A stretch of DNA of 64,000 bases from [Enterobacter] lignolyticus SCF1 (GTDB lineage: Bacteria; Pseudomonadota; Gammaproteobacteria; Enterobacterales; Enterobacteriaceae): positions 1,426,001-1,490,000 of the forward strand of contig NC_014618.1 in assembly GCF_000164865.1 (NCBI RefSeq), read 5' to 3'. Positions 17,162 to 24,993 of the stretch are shown here, piece by piece (positions within the stretch are counted from its first letter, which is position 1; each line of letters starts with the position of its first letter). Position numbers and translations under genes: made by a program. Under the pieces are notes generated by a model. It ran no database searches. It was not told the origin of the DNA and saw nothing but the letters and a program-made list of their open reading frames with translations.

Positions 17162-18823
17162 ATGGTGAAGACCAGAATCATACCGTCAGCGCAGGGAGCT
17201 CATGCTTATCCGCTGCTGATCAAGAGCCTGCTGCTGTCGGGCGGGCGTTATCACCCAGGGGGAGAAATCGTCTACGCCGACAGGCTGCGTTACGACTATC
17301 GCACTCTCAGGCAGCGCATCCACCGCCTGGCAAACATGCTGACGGCAGCTGGCGTCAGGCCCGGCGACACCGTCGCCCTGCTGGACTGGGACAGCCATCG
17401 CGCCCTCGAATGCTTCTTCGCCGTGCCCATGCTGGGCGCCGTTCTGCACACGGTCAACGTCCGCTTTTCGGCGGATCAAATCGCCTACACCATGAATCAT
17501 GCCGAGGATCACCTGGTGCTGGTGCACGACGACTTCCTGCCGGTGATCGAATCGCTGGAGGAGACGCTGACCACCGTCCGGGGCTATATCCAGCTCAGCG
17601 ACGACGGCGGGAAGGCGACCCGCCTGCCGGTGCTGGGGGAGTATGAGACTCTGCTGGCCGCGGCGGAGGATCGCTTCGATTTCCCTGATTTCGATGAAAA
17701 CTCGATGGCTACCCTGTTCTACACCACGGGCACCACGGGCAACCCCAAAGGGGTCTACTTCAGCCATCGCCAGCTGGTGCTGCACACCCTCAACGAGCTG
17801 GGCCTGCTGGCGGCCCACGACGGGCAGTCGCTGCTGCGTTCGAATGATGTCTACATGCCGATCACTCCCATGTTCCACGTCCACGCCTGGGGCGTTCCCT
17901 ATGTGGCGACGATGCTGGGGGTGAAGCAGGTCTACCCTGGCCGCTATGAGCCCGACAAGCTGGTGCGGCTCTATCGCGACGAAGGGGTGACCTTTTCGCA
18001 CTGCGTGCCGACCATCCTGCAGATGATCCTCGAATGCGGCGAAGCCGCGCGGACCGACCTGTCGGGATGGAAGATGCTGCTGGGCGGCAGCTCGCTGTCC
18101 CTTGGGCTTGCGACACAGGCACACCGCAGGGGGATTCGCATCCACGCCGGGTACGGCATGTCGGAGACCTGCCCGCTGCTCTGTCTGACCCACCTGAGCG
18201 ATGCAGAGCTGGCCCTGCCCATGGACGAGCAGCTGCCCCTGCGGATCCGGACCGGTCTGCCCGTCCCGCTGGTGGATCTGCGCATCGTCGATGGCGAAGG
18301 CCGGGAGGTGGCGCAGGATGGCGAGACCCTGGGCGAGATTGTGGTGCGGGCGCCCTGGCTGACCCAGGGCTATCTGAAGGAGCCCGAAAAAGGGGCCGAG
18401 CTATGGAGCGGCAGCTGGCTGCACACCGGCGACATGGCGTCCATCGATCCCTCTGGGATAGTGGAGATCAAAGATCGCATCAAGGACGTTATCAAGACGG
18501 GCGGGGAGTGGATTAGCTCGCTGACGCTGGAGAGCCTCATCAGCTCGCACCCGGCGGTCAGGTCGGTGGCCGTCGTCGGGATCCCGGACGAGCAGTGGGG
18601 CGAACGCCCCCTGGCGCTGGTGGTTTGTAAGGAGGGGGCGTTCCTGGAGCCGCAGGCCGTTGCGGCGCATCTGCAAGGGTTCGTCGACAGCGGCCACATC
18701 AATAAATGGGCTATTCCCCGGCAGATCCGGATTGTCCCGGAAATTCCCAAAACCAGCGTCGGCAAGATCAACAAGCGGCTGATCCGGGAAATCGAAATCA
18801 GCAACAGGGGCGAGGACCTCTGA
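17162..18823 (+). CDS. Acyl-CoA synthetase (AMP-binding, AlkK/FadK-like)
   Basis: The 553-residue enzyme belongs to the ANL superfamily. It should activate a carboxylic acid with ATP and CoA through an acyl-adenylate. Visible motifs are the P-loop TTGTTGNPKG at 188-197, the ARGG-equivalent GYGMSETCPLL, the adenylate motif WLHTGDMASID, KDRIKDVIKTGGEWIS, and the C-terminal catalytic lysine in KTSVGKINKRLI. Its length and the EWIS motif resemble medium-chain fatty-acid ligases of the AlkK group rather than long-chain FadD. Acid specificity cannot be read. It ends before a strong terminator, so with the hydrolase it forms its own transcript. Confidence 0.88.
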   Translation: MVKTRIIPSAQGAHAYPLLIKSLLLSGGRYHPGGEIVYADRLRYDYRTLRQRIHRLANMLTAAGVRPGDTVALLDWDSHRALECFFAVPMLGAVLHTVNVRFSADQIAYTMNHAEDHLVLVHDDFLPVIESLEETLTTVRGYIQLSDDGGKATRLPVLGEYETLLAAAEDRFDFPDFDENSMATLFYTTGTTGNPKGVYFSHRQLVLHTLNELGLLAAHDGQSLLRSNDVYMPITPMFHVHAWGVPYVATMLGVKQVYPGRYEPDKLVRLYRDEGVTFSHCVPTILQMILECGEAARTDLSGWKMLLGGSSLSLGLATQAHRRGIRIHAGYGMSETCPLLCLTHLSDAELALPMDEQLPLRIRTGLPVPLVDLRIVDGEGREVAQDGETLGEIVVRAPWLTQGYLKEPEKGAELWSGSWLHTGDMASIDPSGIVEIKDRIKDVIKTGGEWISSLTLESLISSHPAVRSVAVVGIPDEQWGERPLALVVCKEGAFLEPQAVAAHLQGFVDSGHINKWAIPRQIRIVPEIPKTSVGKINKRLIREIEISNRGEDL

Positions 18824-19126
18824 GGGGGGCTGCCGCATTAACCGGATAAGGTCAGCGCCTGCAGAATCAATACCTTCCGCCACCAATGAATCGGTGCGGG
18901 TCATTGCATGACCCCGCCGATTTTTTTTCATTAAATTCAACTGATTGTCATTTTATAAACAGACATTCTGACGGTCGTTATCCCGGCTAAAGCAATGAAT
19001 GCGCAGCTATCGTCACGAGATGAAAAGCGGCTGTCGCCCGATGAAAAGCGCAGGTTTACGTAACCTCCTAGATTCAATTCGGTACGAGGCATTTTGCTCA
19101 CATCGAAGACGAGTTGGAGAACAGAG
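18824..19126. other. Gap with terminator and probable promoter of the second catabolic transcript
   Basis: About 300 bases. The left part holds the terminator at 18890-18928. The right part probably carries a promoter: it contains TTGTCATTTTATAAACAGAC at 18949-18968 and an inverted repeat AGGTT-tacgt-AACCT near 19051 that could be an operator. No gene seen. Confidence 0.4.
18890..18928 (+). terminator. Terminator after the acyl-CoA synthetase
   Basis: ATCGGTGCGGGTCA and TGACCCCGCCGAT arms around a TTGCA loop (one small mismatch), followed by eight T residues. Confidence 0.9.
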
Positions 19127-20116
19127 ATGGCCAAAGCCATACGCTTTTATGAGACCGGGGGGCCGCAGGTACTGCGCTACGAAGACGTCACGGTCGGAGA
19201 GCCAGGCCCGGGCGAGGTTCGCCTGCGTCAGGTCGCCGTCGGTCTGAACTATGCCGACACCTATTTCCGCAATGGCACCTATCCGATTCCGTTGCCGAGC
19301 GGCATGGGCGTCGAGGCGGCCGGGGTCGTGGAGGCTATCGGCGCGGGGGTGACGAACGTGGCGGTAGGCGATCGTGTCACCTACACAGGGTTCCTCAATA
19401 CCCTCGGCGCCTATGCGACTGAGCGGCTGATCCCGGCCGCTCCGCTCATCAAGCTGCCCGACGACATCACCTTCGAGACGGCCGCCGCCATGACCATGCG
19501 CGGGCTGACCTCTGCCTATCTGCTGCGCCGTATCTATAACTTCAGGCCCGGCGACAGCATCTTATTGCACGCCGCCGCCGGGGGCGTCGGCCTTATTGTG
19601 GCTCAGTGGGCCAGGCTGCTCGGCCTGACCGTGATCGGCACCGTCTCAAGCGAGGCGAAAGCCGAGGTGGCCCGCGCCCATGGCTGTGATTACACCATCA
19701 ACTACAGCCATGAAGATGTGGCCCAGCGCGTGCGTACCCTGACCGAAGGCGCCGGCGTCAACGTGGTGTTCGACAGCGTCGGTAAGAATACCTTCATGGG
19801 CTCGCTGGACTCGCTCAGGCGTCGCGGCCTGATGGTCTGCGTCGGCACCGCGTCCGGCCCCATCCCGCCGTTCGATCCTGTGCTGCTGGCGATGAAGGGG
19901 TCGCTCCATCTGACCCGCCCGGCGCTGGCCGACTACATCGCCGATCCGGCCGAGAAGGCGGCCCTGGCCGCCGAGCTGTTCGACCACGTCGGCAGCGGGC
20001 GGATCCGGATTGATATCAACCAAAAATACGCACTGCAGGACGCGGTGAAGGCCCACAGCGATCTCGAATCGCGCAAGACCACGGGCTCATCGATCTTTGT
20101 CATCCAGGGGGCATGA
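19127..20116 (+). CDS. Quinone oxidoreductase-like MDR enzyme (QorA type)
   Basis: The 329-residue medium-chain dehydrogenase/reductase lacks the structural zinc cysteines, as QOR/zeta-crystallin proteins do. Visible motifs are MAKAIRFYETGGPQVLRYEDV at the start, GLNYADTYFRNGTYP, GMGVEAAGVVEAIG, and the nucleotide-binding HAAAGGVGLIVAQWARLLG. Members reduce quinones or enoyl/enone compounds with NADPH. The start ATG at 19127 has GGAGAA upstream. It is the first gene of what looks like a long transcript running to the CoA-transferase genes; the dioxygenase gene begins one base after its stop. In a catabolic setting it may saturate an enoyl intermediate, which is inference. Confidence 0.87.
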   Translation: MAKAIRFYETGGPQVLRYEDVTVGEPGPGEVRLRQVAVGLNYADTYFRNGTYPIPLPSGMGVEAAGVVEAIGAGVTNVAVGDRVTYTGFLNTLGAYATERLIPAAPLIKLPDDITFETAAAMTMRGLTSAYLLRRIYNFRPGDSILLHAAAGGVGLIVAQWARLLGLTVIGTVSSEAKAEVARAHGCDYTINYSHEDVAQRVRTLTEGAGVNVVFDSVGKNTFMGSLDSLRRRGLMVCVGTASGPIPPFDPVLLAMKGSLHLTRPALADYIADPAEKAALAAELFDHVGSGRIRIDINQKYALQDAVKAHSDLESRKTTGSSIFVIQGA

Positions 20117-20117
20117 C

Positions 20118-20966
20118 ATGCGTGTAGAACAACTGACCTGCCATATCGGCGCTGAGCTGAGCGGTGTTCGTCTGGCCGACGCCATTCACGATGCGGGCCT
20201 GTTTACCGAGATCCGCGCGCAGCTGCTCAAACACCGGGTCCTGTTCCTGCGCCAGCAGGAGATCAGCCGTGCCGAACACGTCGCCTTTGCCCGATTGTTC
20301 GGCGAGCTGGAGGATCATCCGGTGGTGGGCAGCGATCCGGACCACCCCGGTCTGGTGCGTATCTACAAAACGCCGGACGTGGTGAATGAGCGCTATGAAA
20401 ATGCCTGGCACACCGATGCGACCTGGCGCGAAAAACCTCCGATGGGGTGCGTGTTGCGCTGCGTCGAAAGCCCGCAGGTGGGGGGAGATACGCTCTGGGC
20501 CAACATGGTGGTGGCCTACCAGAACCTGCCGGAGGAGGTCAAACAGAAGATAGCAGGCTTGCGCGCCTACCATAGTCTGGAGGCCAGCTTCGGGGCGGTC
20601 AAACCCATCGAGCAGCGGCTGGCGCTCAAGGCGCAGTTCCCCGACGCGGAGCACCCGGTGGTGCGTACCCACCCGGACACGGATGAGAAGATCCTGTTCG
20701 TCAACGCCTTCACTACGCACTTCAGCAACTACCATACCCCGGAGCATATTCGCTACGGGCAGGACTACAACATGGGCAGCAGCGACCTGCTGCGCTATCT
20801 GATAAGCCAGGCCTACCTTCCTGAATACCAGGTGCGCTGGCGCTGGCAGCCCGGCAGCATAGCCATCTGGGACAACCGCAGCACCCAGCACTATGCCGCC
20901 ATGGACTACCCGGCCTGCCACCGCAAGATGGAGCGGGCTGGGATCATGGGCGACAGGCCCTTCTAA
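20118..20966 (+). CDS. TauD/TfdA-family Fe(II)/2-oxoglutarate dioxygenase
   Basis: The 282-residue enzyme shows the full iron site: His98 and Asp100 in NAWHTDATW, and His258 in RSTQHYAAMDYP. The 2-oxoglutarate-binding Arg269 lies 11 residues after His258. GDTLWANMVVAY and HPDTDEKILFVN are also typical of the family. Members hydroxylate small acids such as taurine, 2,4-D, gamma-butyrobetaine or sulfate esters, using O2 and 2-oxoglutarate. The substrate is not readable. It is translationally close-coupled to the preceding oxidoreductase gene (one-base gap). An oxygenase next to a beta-keto acid cleavage enzyme suggests that it places the oxygen later oxidised to the keto group. Confidence 0.9.
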   Translation: MRVEQLTCHIGAELSGVRLADAIHDAGLFTEIRAQLLKHRVLFLRQQEISRAEHVAFARLFGELEDHPVVGSDPDHPGLVRIYKTPDVVNERYENAWHTDATWREKPPMGCVLRCVESPQVGGDTLWANMVVAYQNLPEEVKQKIAGLRAYHSLEASFGAVKPIEQRLALKAQFPDAEHPVVRTHPDTDEKILFVNAFTTHFSNYHTPEHIRYGQDYNMGSSDLLRYLISQAYLPEYQVRWRWQPGSIAIWDNRSTQHYAAMDYPACHRKMERAGIMGDRPF

Positions 20967-21040
20967 AGTGAACCTCCACTCCGGGCGAAGCGGTCCGGGT
21001 GGACCAACGACTCATCAAGACCCTTGCAAGGAGAGAATAG

Positions 21041-22093
21041 ATGCAATTTTTTGACGATTCCCTGCACCCGGAGAACATGGAAAAGATCGTGATCACCGTG
21101 GCCCCTTACGGCCCGGAGTGGGCGCCGGAAGACTTCCCGGAAGACATCCCGGTCACCATGGGGGAGCAGATCCAGAAGGCGGTGGACTGCTACGAAGCTG
21201 GCGCGACCGTGCTGCACCTGCATGTGCGTGAACTGGACGGTACAGGCTCCAAGCGCCTGTCCAAGTTCAACGAGCTGATAGCCGGGGTGCGCAAGGCCGT
21301 GCCGGACATGATAATCCAGGTCGGCGGCTCCATTTCCTTCGCCCCGGAAAGCGAGGGCGAGGCGGCCAAGTGGCTGTCGGACGACACCCGCCACATGCTG
21401 GCCGAGCTGACGCCGAAGCCGGATCAGGTCACGGTCGCCATTAACACCACCCAGATGAACATTATGGAGCTGCTCTACCCGGAATACCTGGAAGGCACCT
21501 CCCTGGCCAACCCGGGCTTGCAGGCCGCTTACAGCGAGATGACGGTGCCGGCGGGTCCGGCCTGGGTGGCAGAGCACCTCAGACGTCTGCAGGCCCATGG
21601 CATCCAGCCGCACTTCCAGTTGACCGGTATGCACGCCTTCGAAACCCTGGAGCGACTGGTGCGCAAGGGTATCTATATGGGCCCGCTTAACCTGACCTGG
21701 ATCGGCATCGGCGGCGGTTTCGATGGCCCCAATCCGTACAACTTCATGAACTTCGTCCAGCGGGCGCCTGATGGCTGCACTCTGACCGCAGAATCCCTGC
21801 TCAAGAACGTGCTGCCGTTCAACATGATGGCCATGGCCATGGGTCTGCACCCGCGCTGCGGCATCGAGGACACCATCATTGGCCAGCACGGTCAGCGCAT
21901 GAGCTCGGTCGAGCAGATCCAGCAGTGCGTGCGGGTAGCGCACGAGCTGGGTCGCGAGGTGGCGAACGGCAAGGAGGCGCGCGCCATCTATCGTATCGGC
22001 GTTCAGTACGACAGTATCGAACAGACCCTGCAGGCCAACGGCATGGCGCCGAACCGCAGGGCTGGCGAGAAAGGCGTGCCGCAACGCGGCTAA
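21041..22093 (+). CDS. BKACE-family beta-keto acid cleavage enzyme (DUF849)
   Basis: The 350-residue TIM-barrel protein belongs to the BKACE family (prototype 3-keto-5-aminohexanoate cleavage enzyme, Kce). These Zn enzymes condense a beta-keto acid with acetyl-CoA to give acetoacetate and a new CoA thioester. The zinc ligands His59 and His61 are in VLHLHVRELDG. IQVGGSISFAPESEGE, NTTQMNIMELLYPEYLE and WIGIGGGFDGPNPYNFM match the family core. The N-terminus is longer than in Kce. Known substrates in the family include 3-dehydrocarnitine, beta-ketoadipate and 5-hydroxy-beta-ketohexanoate; which applies here is unknown. GGAGAGAATAG precedes the ATG. The downstream CoA-transferase genes fit as users of the acetoacetate product. 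Confidence 0.9.
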   Translation: MQFFDDSLHPENMEKIVITVAPYGPEWAPEDFPEDIPVTMGEQIQKAVDCYEAGATVLHLHVRELDGTGSKRLSKFNELIAGVRKAVPDMIIQVGGSISFAPESEGEAAKWLSDDTRHMLAELTPKPDQVTVAINTTQMNIMELLYPEYLEGTSLANPGLQAAYSEMTVPAGPAWVAEHLRRLQAHGIQPHFQLTGMHAFETLERLVRKGIYMGPLNLTWIGIGGGFDGPNPYNFMNFVQRAPDGCTLTAESLLKNVLPFNMMAMAMGLHPRCGIEDTIIGQHGQRMSSVEQIQQCVRVAHELGREVANGKEARAIYRIGVQYDSIEQTLQANGMAPNRRAGEKGVPQRG

Positions 22094-22203
22094 ACGAGGC
22101 GTGCCGCCCCACCACAGCGGATGGGGCGGCCTGACGGGCACGGTTCGCAAAAAGGTCGTTGTCCTGAGCGCTATGCGCCGCAGGTAGATGAATAAGGGGC
22201 TTT

Positions 22204-23541
22204 ATGGCTACGTATCATATCAACAACGATGACGAAGCAAGCAACGTTACCGTTTCGCGCCGTTATGCCTGGGTCGTCTTTGCGCTGACCTTTGGGCTGC
22301 TGATCTCCGACTATATGTCGCGTCAGGTGCTCAACGCCGTCTTCCCCATGCTCAAGGGCGAATGGGCGCTCACGGATACTCAGCTTGGCCTGCTCAGCGG
22401 CATAGTGGCGCTGATGGTCGGGTTGTTGACCTTCCCGCTCTCCCTGCTGGCGGATCGCTTCGGCCGGGTGAAGAGCCTGACGCTGATGGCCATGCTGTGG
22501 AGCCTGGCGACCCTGGGCTGCGCCGTGGCCCAGAGCTACGAACAGATGTTCGCCGCCCGCTTCCTGGTCGGCGTAGGGGAGGCCGCCTATGGCAGCGTCG
22601 GGATCGCCGTGGTGGTCTCCGTCTTCCCGCGGGATATGCGGGCTACCCTGTCAGCCGCTTTTATCTCCGGCGGCATGTTTGGCTCTGTGCTGGGCATGGC
22701 TTCCGGGGGCGTGCTGGCCTCTCTGCTGGGCTGGCGGCTGGCCTTTGCTGGCATGGCGCTGTTCGGCCTGCTGCTGGCGGCGCTCTATCCCATTATCGTC
22801 AAGGAAGCGCGCATTTCGCCGGTGGGGGGCGTAGCGCGTCCTGCCCCCGAGGTCTACAGCAAGTCGCTGCGTACCCTCTATTCCAGCCGCTCCGTGATTT
22901 CGGCCTATATTGGCAGCGGCTTGCAGCTGTTTGTCGGCGGGACCGTCATCGTCTGGATGCCGAGCTACCTCAACCGCTATTACGACATGGGCACGGATAA
23001 GGCGGGGAGCGTAGCCGCCGTCATCGTGCTGTGCAGCGGCGCCGGGATGATCCTCTGCGGCGTCCTGAGCGACAGGCTGTGCCGGGATCGGCCGGATCGC
23101 AAGATAAGCCTGGCCATCTTCTACAGCCTCAGCAGTTGCGCTCTGCTGTCGCTGGCATTCGCCCTGCCGACCGGCATGCTGCAGCTGATCCTTATCTGCC
23201 TCGGCATGTTCATCGCCACCGGCACCTCGGGCCCGGCGGGCGCGATGGTCGCCAACCTGACCCGCGCCAGCGTGCACGGCACGGCTTTTGCCACCCTGAC
23301 CCTGGCCAACAACCTGCTCGGGCTGGCCCCCGGCCCCTTCATCACCGGACGGGTCTCCGACCTCATCGGCCTGAATAACGCCTTCCGGCTGGTGCCGCTG
23401 GTCAGCATCGTGGTGGCCGCCGTCTTCTTCTATGCCAGGCGCCACTATCACAAAGACATAGCCAGGCTGGAGAGTGATTCACCGCTGCCTGCTGTGCGCG
23501 AACCTGGCGTCGGTACCCACACCACGCAGGCGCGGACATGA
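22204..23541 (+). CDS. MFS transporter of the catabolic cluster
   Basis: The 445-residue protein has about 12 transmembrane helices and the MFS motif A LLADRFGRVKSL after the second helix. RRYAWVVFALTFGLLISDYMSRQVLNAVFP at the start and the loop GSGLQLFVGGTVIVWMPSYLN recall the metabolite/H+ symporter and aromatic-acid/sialate-like branch that imports organic acids (the spinster-like NRVLP-type variant DYMSRQVLN is visible). It lies between the BKACE gene and scoA in the same direction and is probably the importer of the pathway substrate. An exporter role cannot be excluded. Confidence 0.85.
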   Translation: MATYHINNDDEASNVTVSRRYAWVVFALTFGLLISDYMSRQVLNAVFPMLKGEWALTDTQLGLLSGIVALMVGLLTFPLSLLADRFGRVKSLTLMAMLWSLATLGCAVAQSYEQMFAARFLVGVGEAAYGSVGIAVVVSVFPRDMRATLSAAFISGGMFGSVLGMASGGVLASLLGWRLAFAGMALFGLLLAALYPIIVKEARISPVGGVARPAPEVYSKSLRTLYSSRSVISAYIGSGLQLFVGGTVIVWMPSYLNRYYDMGTDKAGSVAAVIVLCSGAGMILCGVLSDRLCRDRPDRKISLAIFYSLSSCALLSLAFALPTGMLQLILICLGMFIATGTSGPAGAMVANLTRASVHGTAFATLTLANNLLGLAPGPFITGRVSDLIGLNNAFRLVPLVSIVVAAVFFYARRHYHKDIARLESDSPLPAVREPGVGTHTTQART

Positions 23542-23607
23542 ACCGAATGATGAAAGGAACCGCACGATGACTGTCGGGCAAGTAGACGAACCACAGGAGA
23601 GGCATCA

Positions 23608-24309
23608 ATGAACAAGGTTTATCCCAATGCCCACGCGGCCCTCGCGGATCTGGTACAGGACGGTATCACCATCGCCTCGGGCGGATTCGGCCTGTGCGGC
23701 ATCCCCGAGCTGCTGATCAAGGCGCTACGCGAGACGGGCAAGCAGGGTTTTACCATTATCAGCAACAACTGCGGGGTGGATGAGTTTGGTCTGGGGCCGC
23801 TGCTGTACAGCCGTCAGATCAAAAAGATGATCTCCTCCTACGTGGGGGGAAACAAGGAGTTCGAACGTCAGTACCTGGCCGGCGAGCTGGCGCTGGAGTT
23901 CACCCCCCAGGGCACCCTGGCCGAGAAGCTGCGGGCGGGCGGGGCGGGGATCCCCGCCTTCTTCACCCGCACCGGCTACGGCACCCTGGTAGCCGAGGGC
24001 AAGGAGACCCGTCAGTTCGACGGCGAATGGTATGTGATGGAGCTGTCCCTGACCGCCGATCTGGCGCTGATCAAAGGCGCCAGGGCAGACAAGGCGGGCA
24101 ACCTGATGTTCAACAAGACGGCGCGCAACTTCAACCCGCTCTGCGCCAGGGCGGGGCGGGTCTGCGTGGCCGAGGTGGAGGAGATAGTCGAGGTCGGCGA
24201 ACTGGCGCCGGACGAGATCCATCTGCCCGGTATCTATGTGCAGCGGCTCGTCCTGAACCCTCATCCAGAGAAGAATATCGAAGTGCGAACAGTGAGAAAG
24301 GACGGATAA
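23608..24309 (+). CDS. scoA: 3-oxoacid CoA-transferase, subunit A
   Basis: The 233-residue alpha subunit has the family start NKVYPNAHAALADLVQDGITIASGGFGLCGIPELLI with the conserved glycine loop, then ISNNCGVDEFGLG and SSYVGGNKEFERQY, and KGARADKAGNLMFNKTARNFN near the C-terminus. With subunit B it forms a succinyl-CoA:3-oxoacid (acetoacetate) CoA-transferase. This moves CoA from succinyl-CoA to acetoacetate, giving acetoacetyl-CoA for thiolysis. It stands directly before subunit B (one base between them). PcaIJ-type 3-oxoadipate transferase is a close relative; the ScoAB type is preferred because of the BKACE neighbour. Confidence 0.87.
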   Translation: MNKVYPNAHAALADLVQDGITIASGGFGLCGIPELLIKALRETGKQGFTIISNNCGVDEFGLGPLLYSRQIKKMISSYVGGNKEFERQYLAGELALEFTPQGTLAEKLRAGGAGIPAFFTRTGYGTLVAEGKETRQFDGEWYVMELSLTADLALIKGARADKAGNLMFNKTARNFNPLCARAGRVCVAEVEEIVEVGELAPDEIHLPGIYVQRLVLNPHPEKNIEVRTVRKDG

Positions 24310-24310
24310 T

Positions 24311-24943
24311 ATGGCCTGGAACCGTGAACAAATGGCGCAACGCGCCGCTCTGGAGCTGCAGGACGGCTTCTATGTTAACCTGGGGATCGGCTTGCCGACC
24401 CTGGTGGGCAACCATATTCCTGATGGTATGGAGGTCTGGCTGCAGAGCGAAAACGGCCTGCTCGGCATCGGCCCCTTCCCCGACGAAGACGAGCTGGATC
24501 CGGATCTTATCAACGCCGGCAAGCAGACCATCACCACCTTGCCCGGCAGCAGCTTCTTCGACAGCGCCGAGAGCTTCGCCATGATCCGCGGCGGCCGTAT
24601 TGACCTGGCGCTGCTCGGCGCGATGCAGGTTTCGGCGCGGGGCGATCTGGCGAACTGGATGATTCCGGGCAAGATGGTCAAGGGCATGGGCGGCGCCATG
24701 GATCTGGTGGCGGGCGTCAAGCGGGTGGTGGTGCTGATGGAGCACTGCGCCAGGGACGGGGCGCACAAGATCCTGGCGAACTGCGATTTGCCGCTGACCG
24801 GAGTCGGGGTGGTGGATCGCATCATCAGCGATCTCGCGGTGCTGGATATCACCTCCGATGGCCTGCGTCTGGTGGAGATGGCTCCCGGCGTCGAGTTTGA
24901 GGCGCTGCAGGCCGCCACCGGCTGCCCCATACTGCGCTGGTGA
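24311..24943 (+). CDS. scoB: 3-oxoacid CoA-transferase, subunit B
   Basis: The 210-residue beta subunit carries the catalytic glutamate (about Glu47) in LQSENGLLGIGPFP. GFYVNLGIGLPTLVGNHIP lies before it, and SFFDSAESFAMIRGGRIDLALLGAMQVS and GKMVKGMGGAMDLV follow, all typical of SCOT subunit B. It completes the transferase with ScoA. It is the last gene of the catabolic cluster; a perfect palindrome follows its stop codon and the convergent prpE gene begins. No thiolase gene is in the cluster, so acetoacetyl-CoA would rely on a thiolase from elsewhere (FadI/FadA/AtoB type). Confidence 0.88.
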   Translation: MAWNREQMAQRAALELQDGFYVNLGIGLPTLVGNHIPDGMEVWLQSENGLLGIGPFPDEDELDPDLINAGKQTITTLPGSSFFDSAESFAMIRGGRIDLALLGAMQVSARGDLANWMIPGKMVKGMGGAMDLVAGVKRVVVLMEHCARDGAHKILANCDLPLTGVGVVDRIISDLAVLDITSDGLRLVEMAPGVEFEALQAATGCPILRW

Positions 24944-24954
24944 TCATGTTCTCG

Positions 24955-24976
24955 CCGGTGAGCGTACGCTCACCGG
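24955..24976. terminator. Perfect 22-base palindrome between convergent scoB and prpE
   Basis: The arms CCGGTGAGCGT and ACGCTCACCGG are exactly complementary with no loop spacer. There is no clear T tract. It lies between two stop codons and may act as a weak bidirectional terminator or as a protein-binding site. Confidence 0.55.
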
Positions 24977-24993
24977 ACGAGCTGTGTTCAGGT

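Noticed and set aside
20963..22150. 395-codon antisense frame over the BKACE gene
   Set aside because: Long only because of high GC in the third codon position; its translation is low-complexity, rich in Arg, His and Gln, with no domain.
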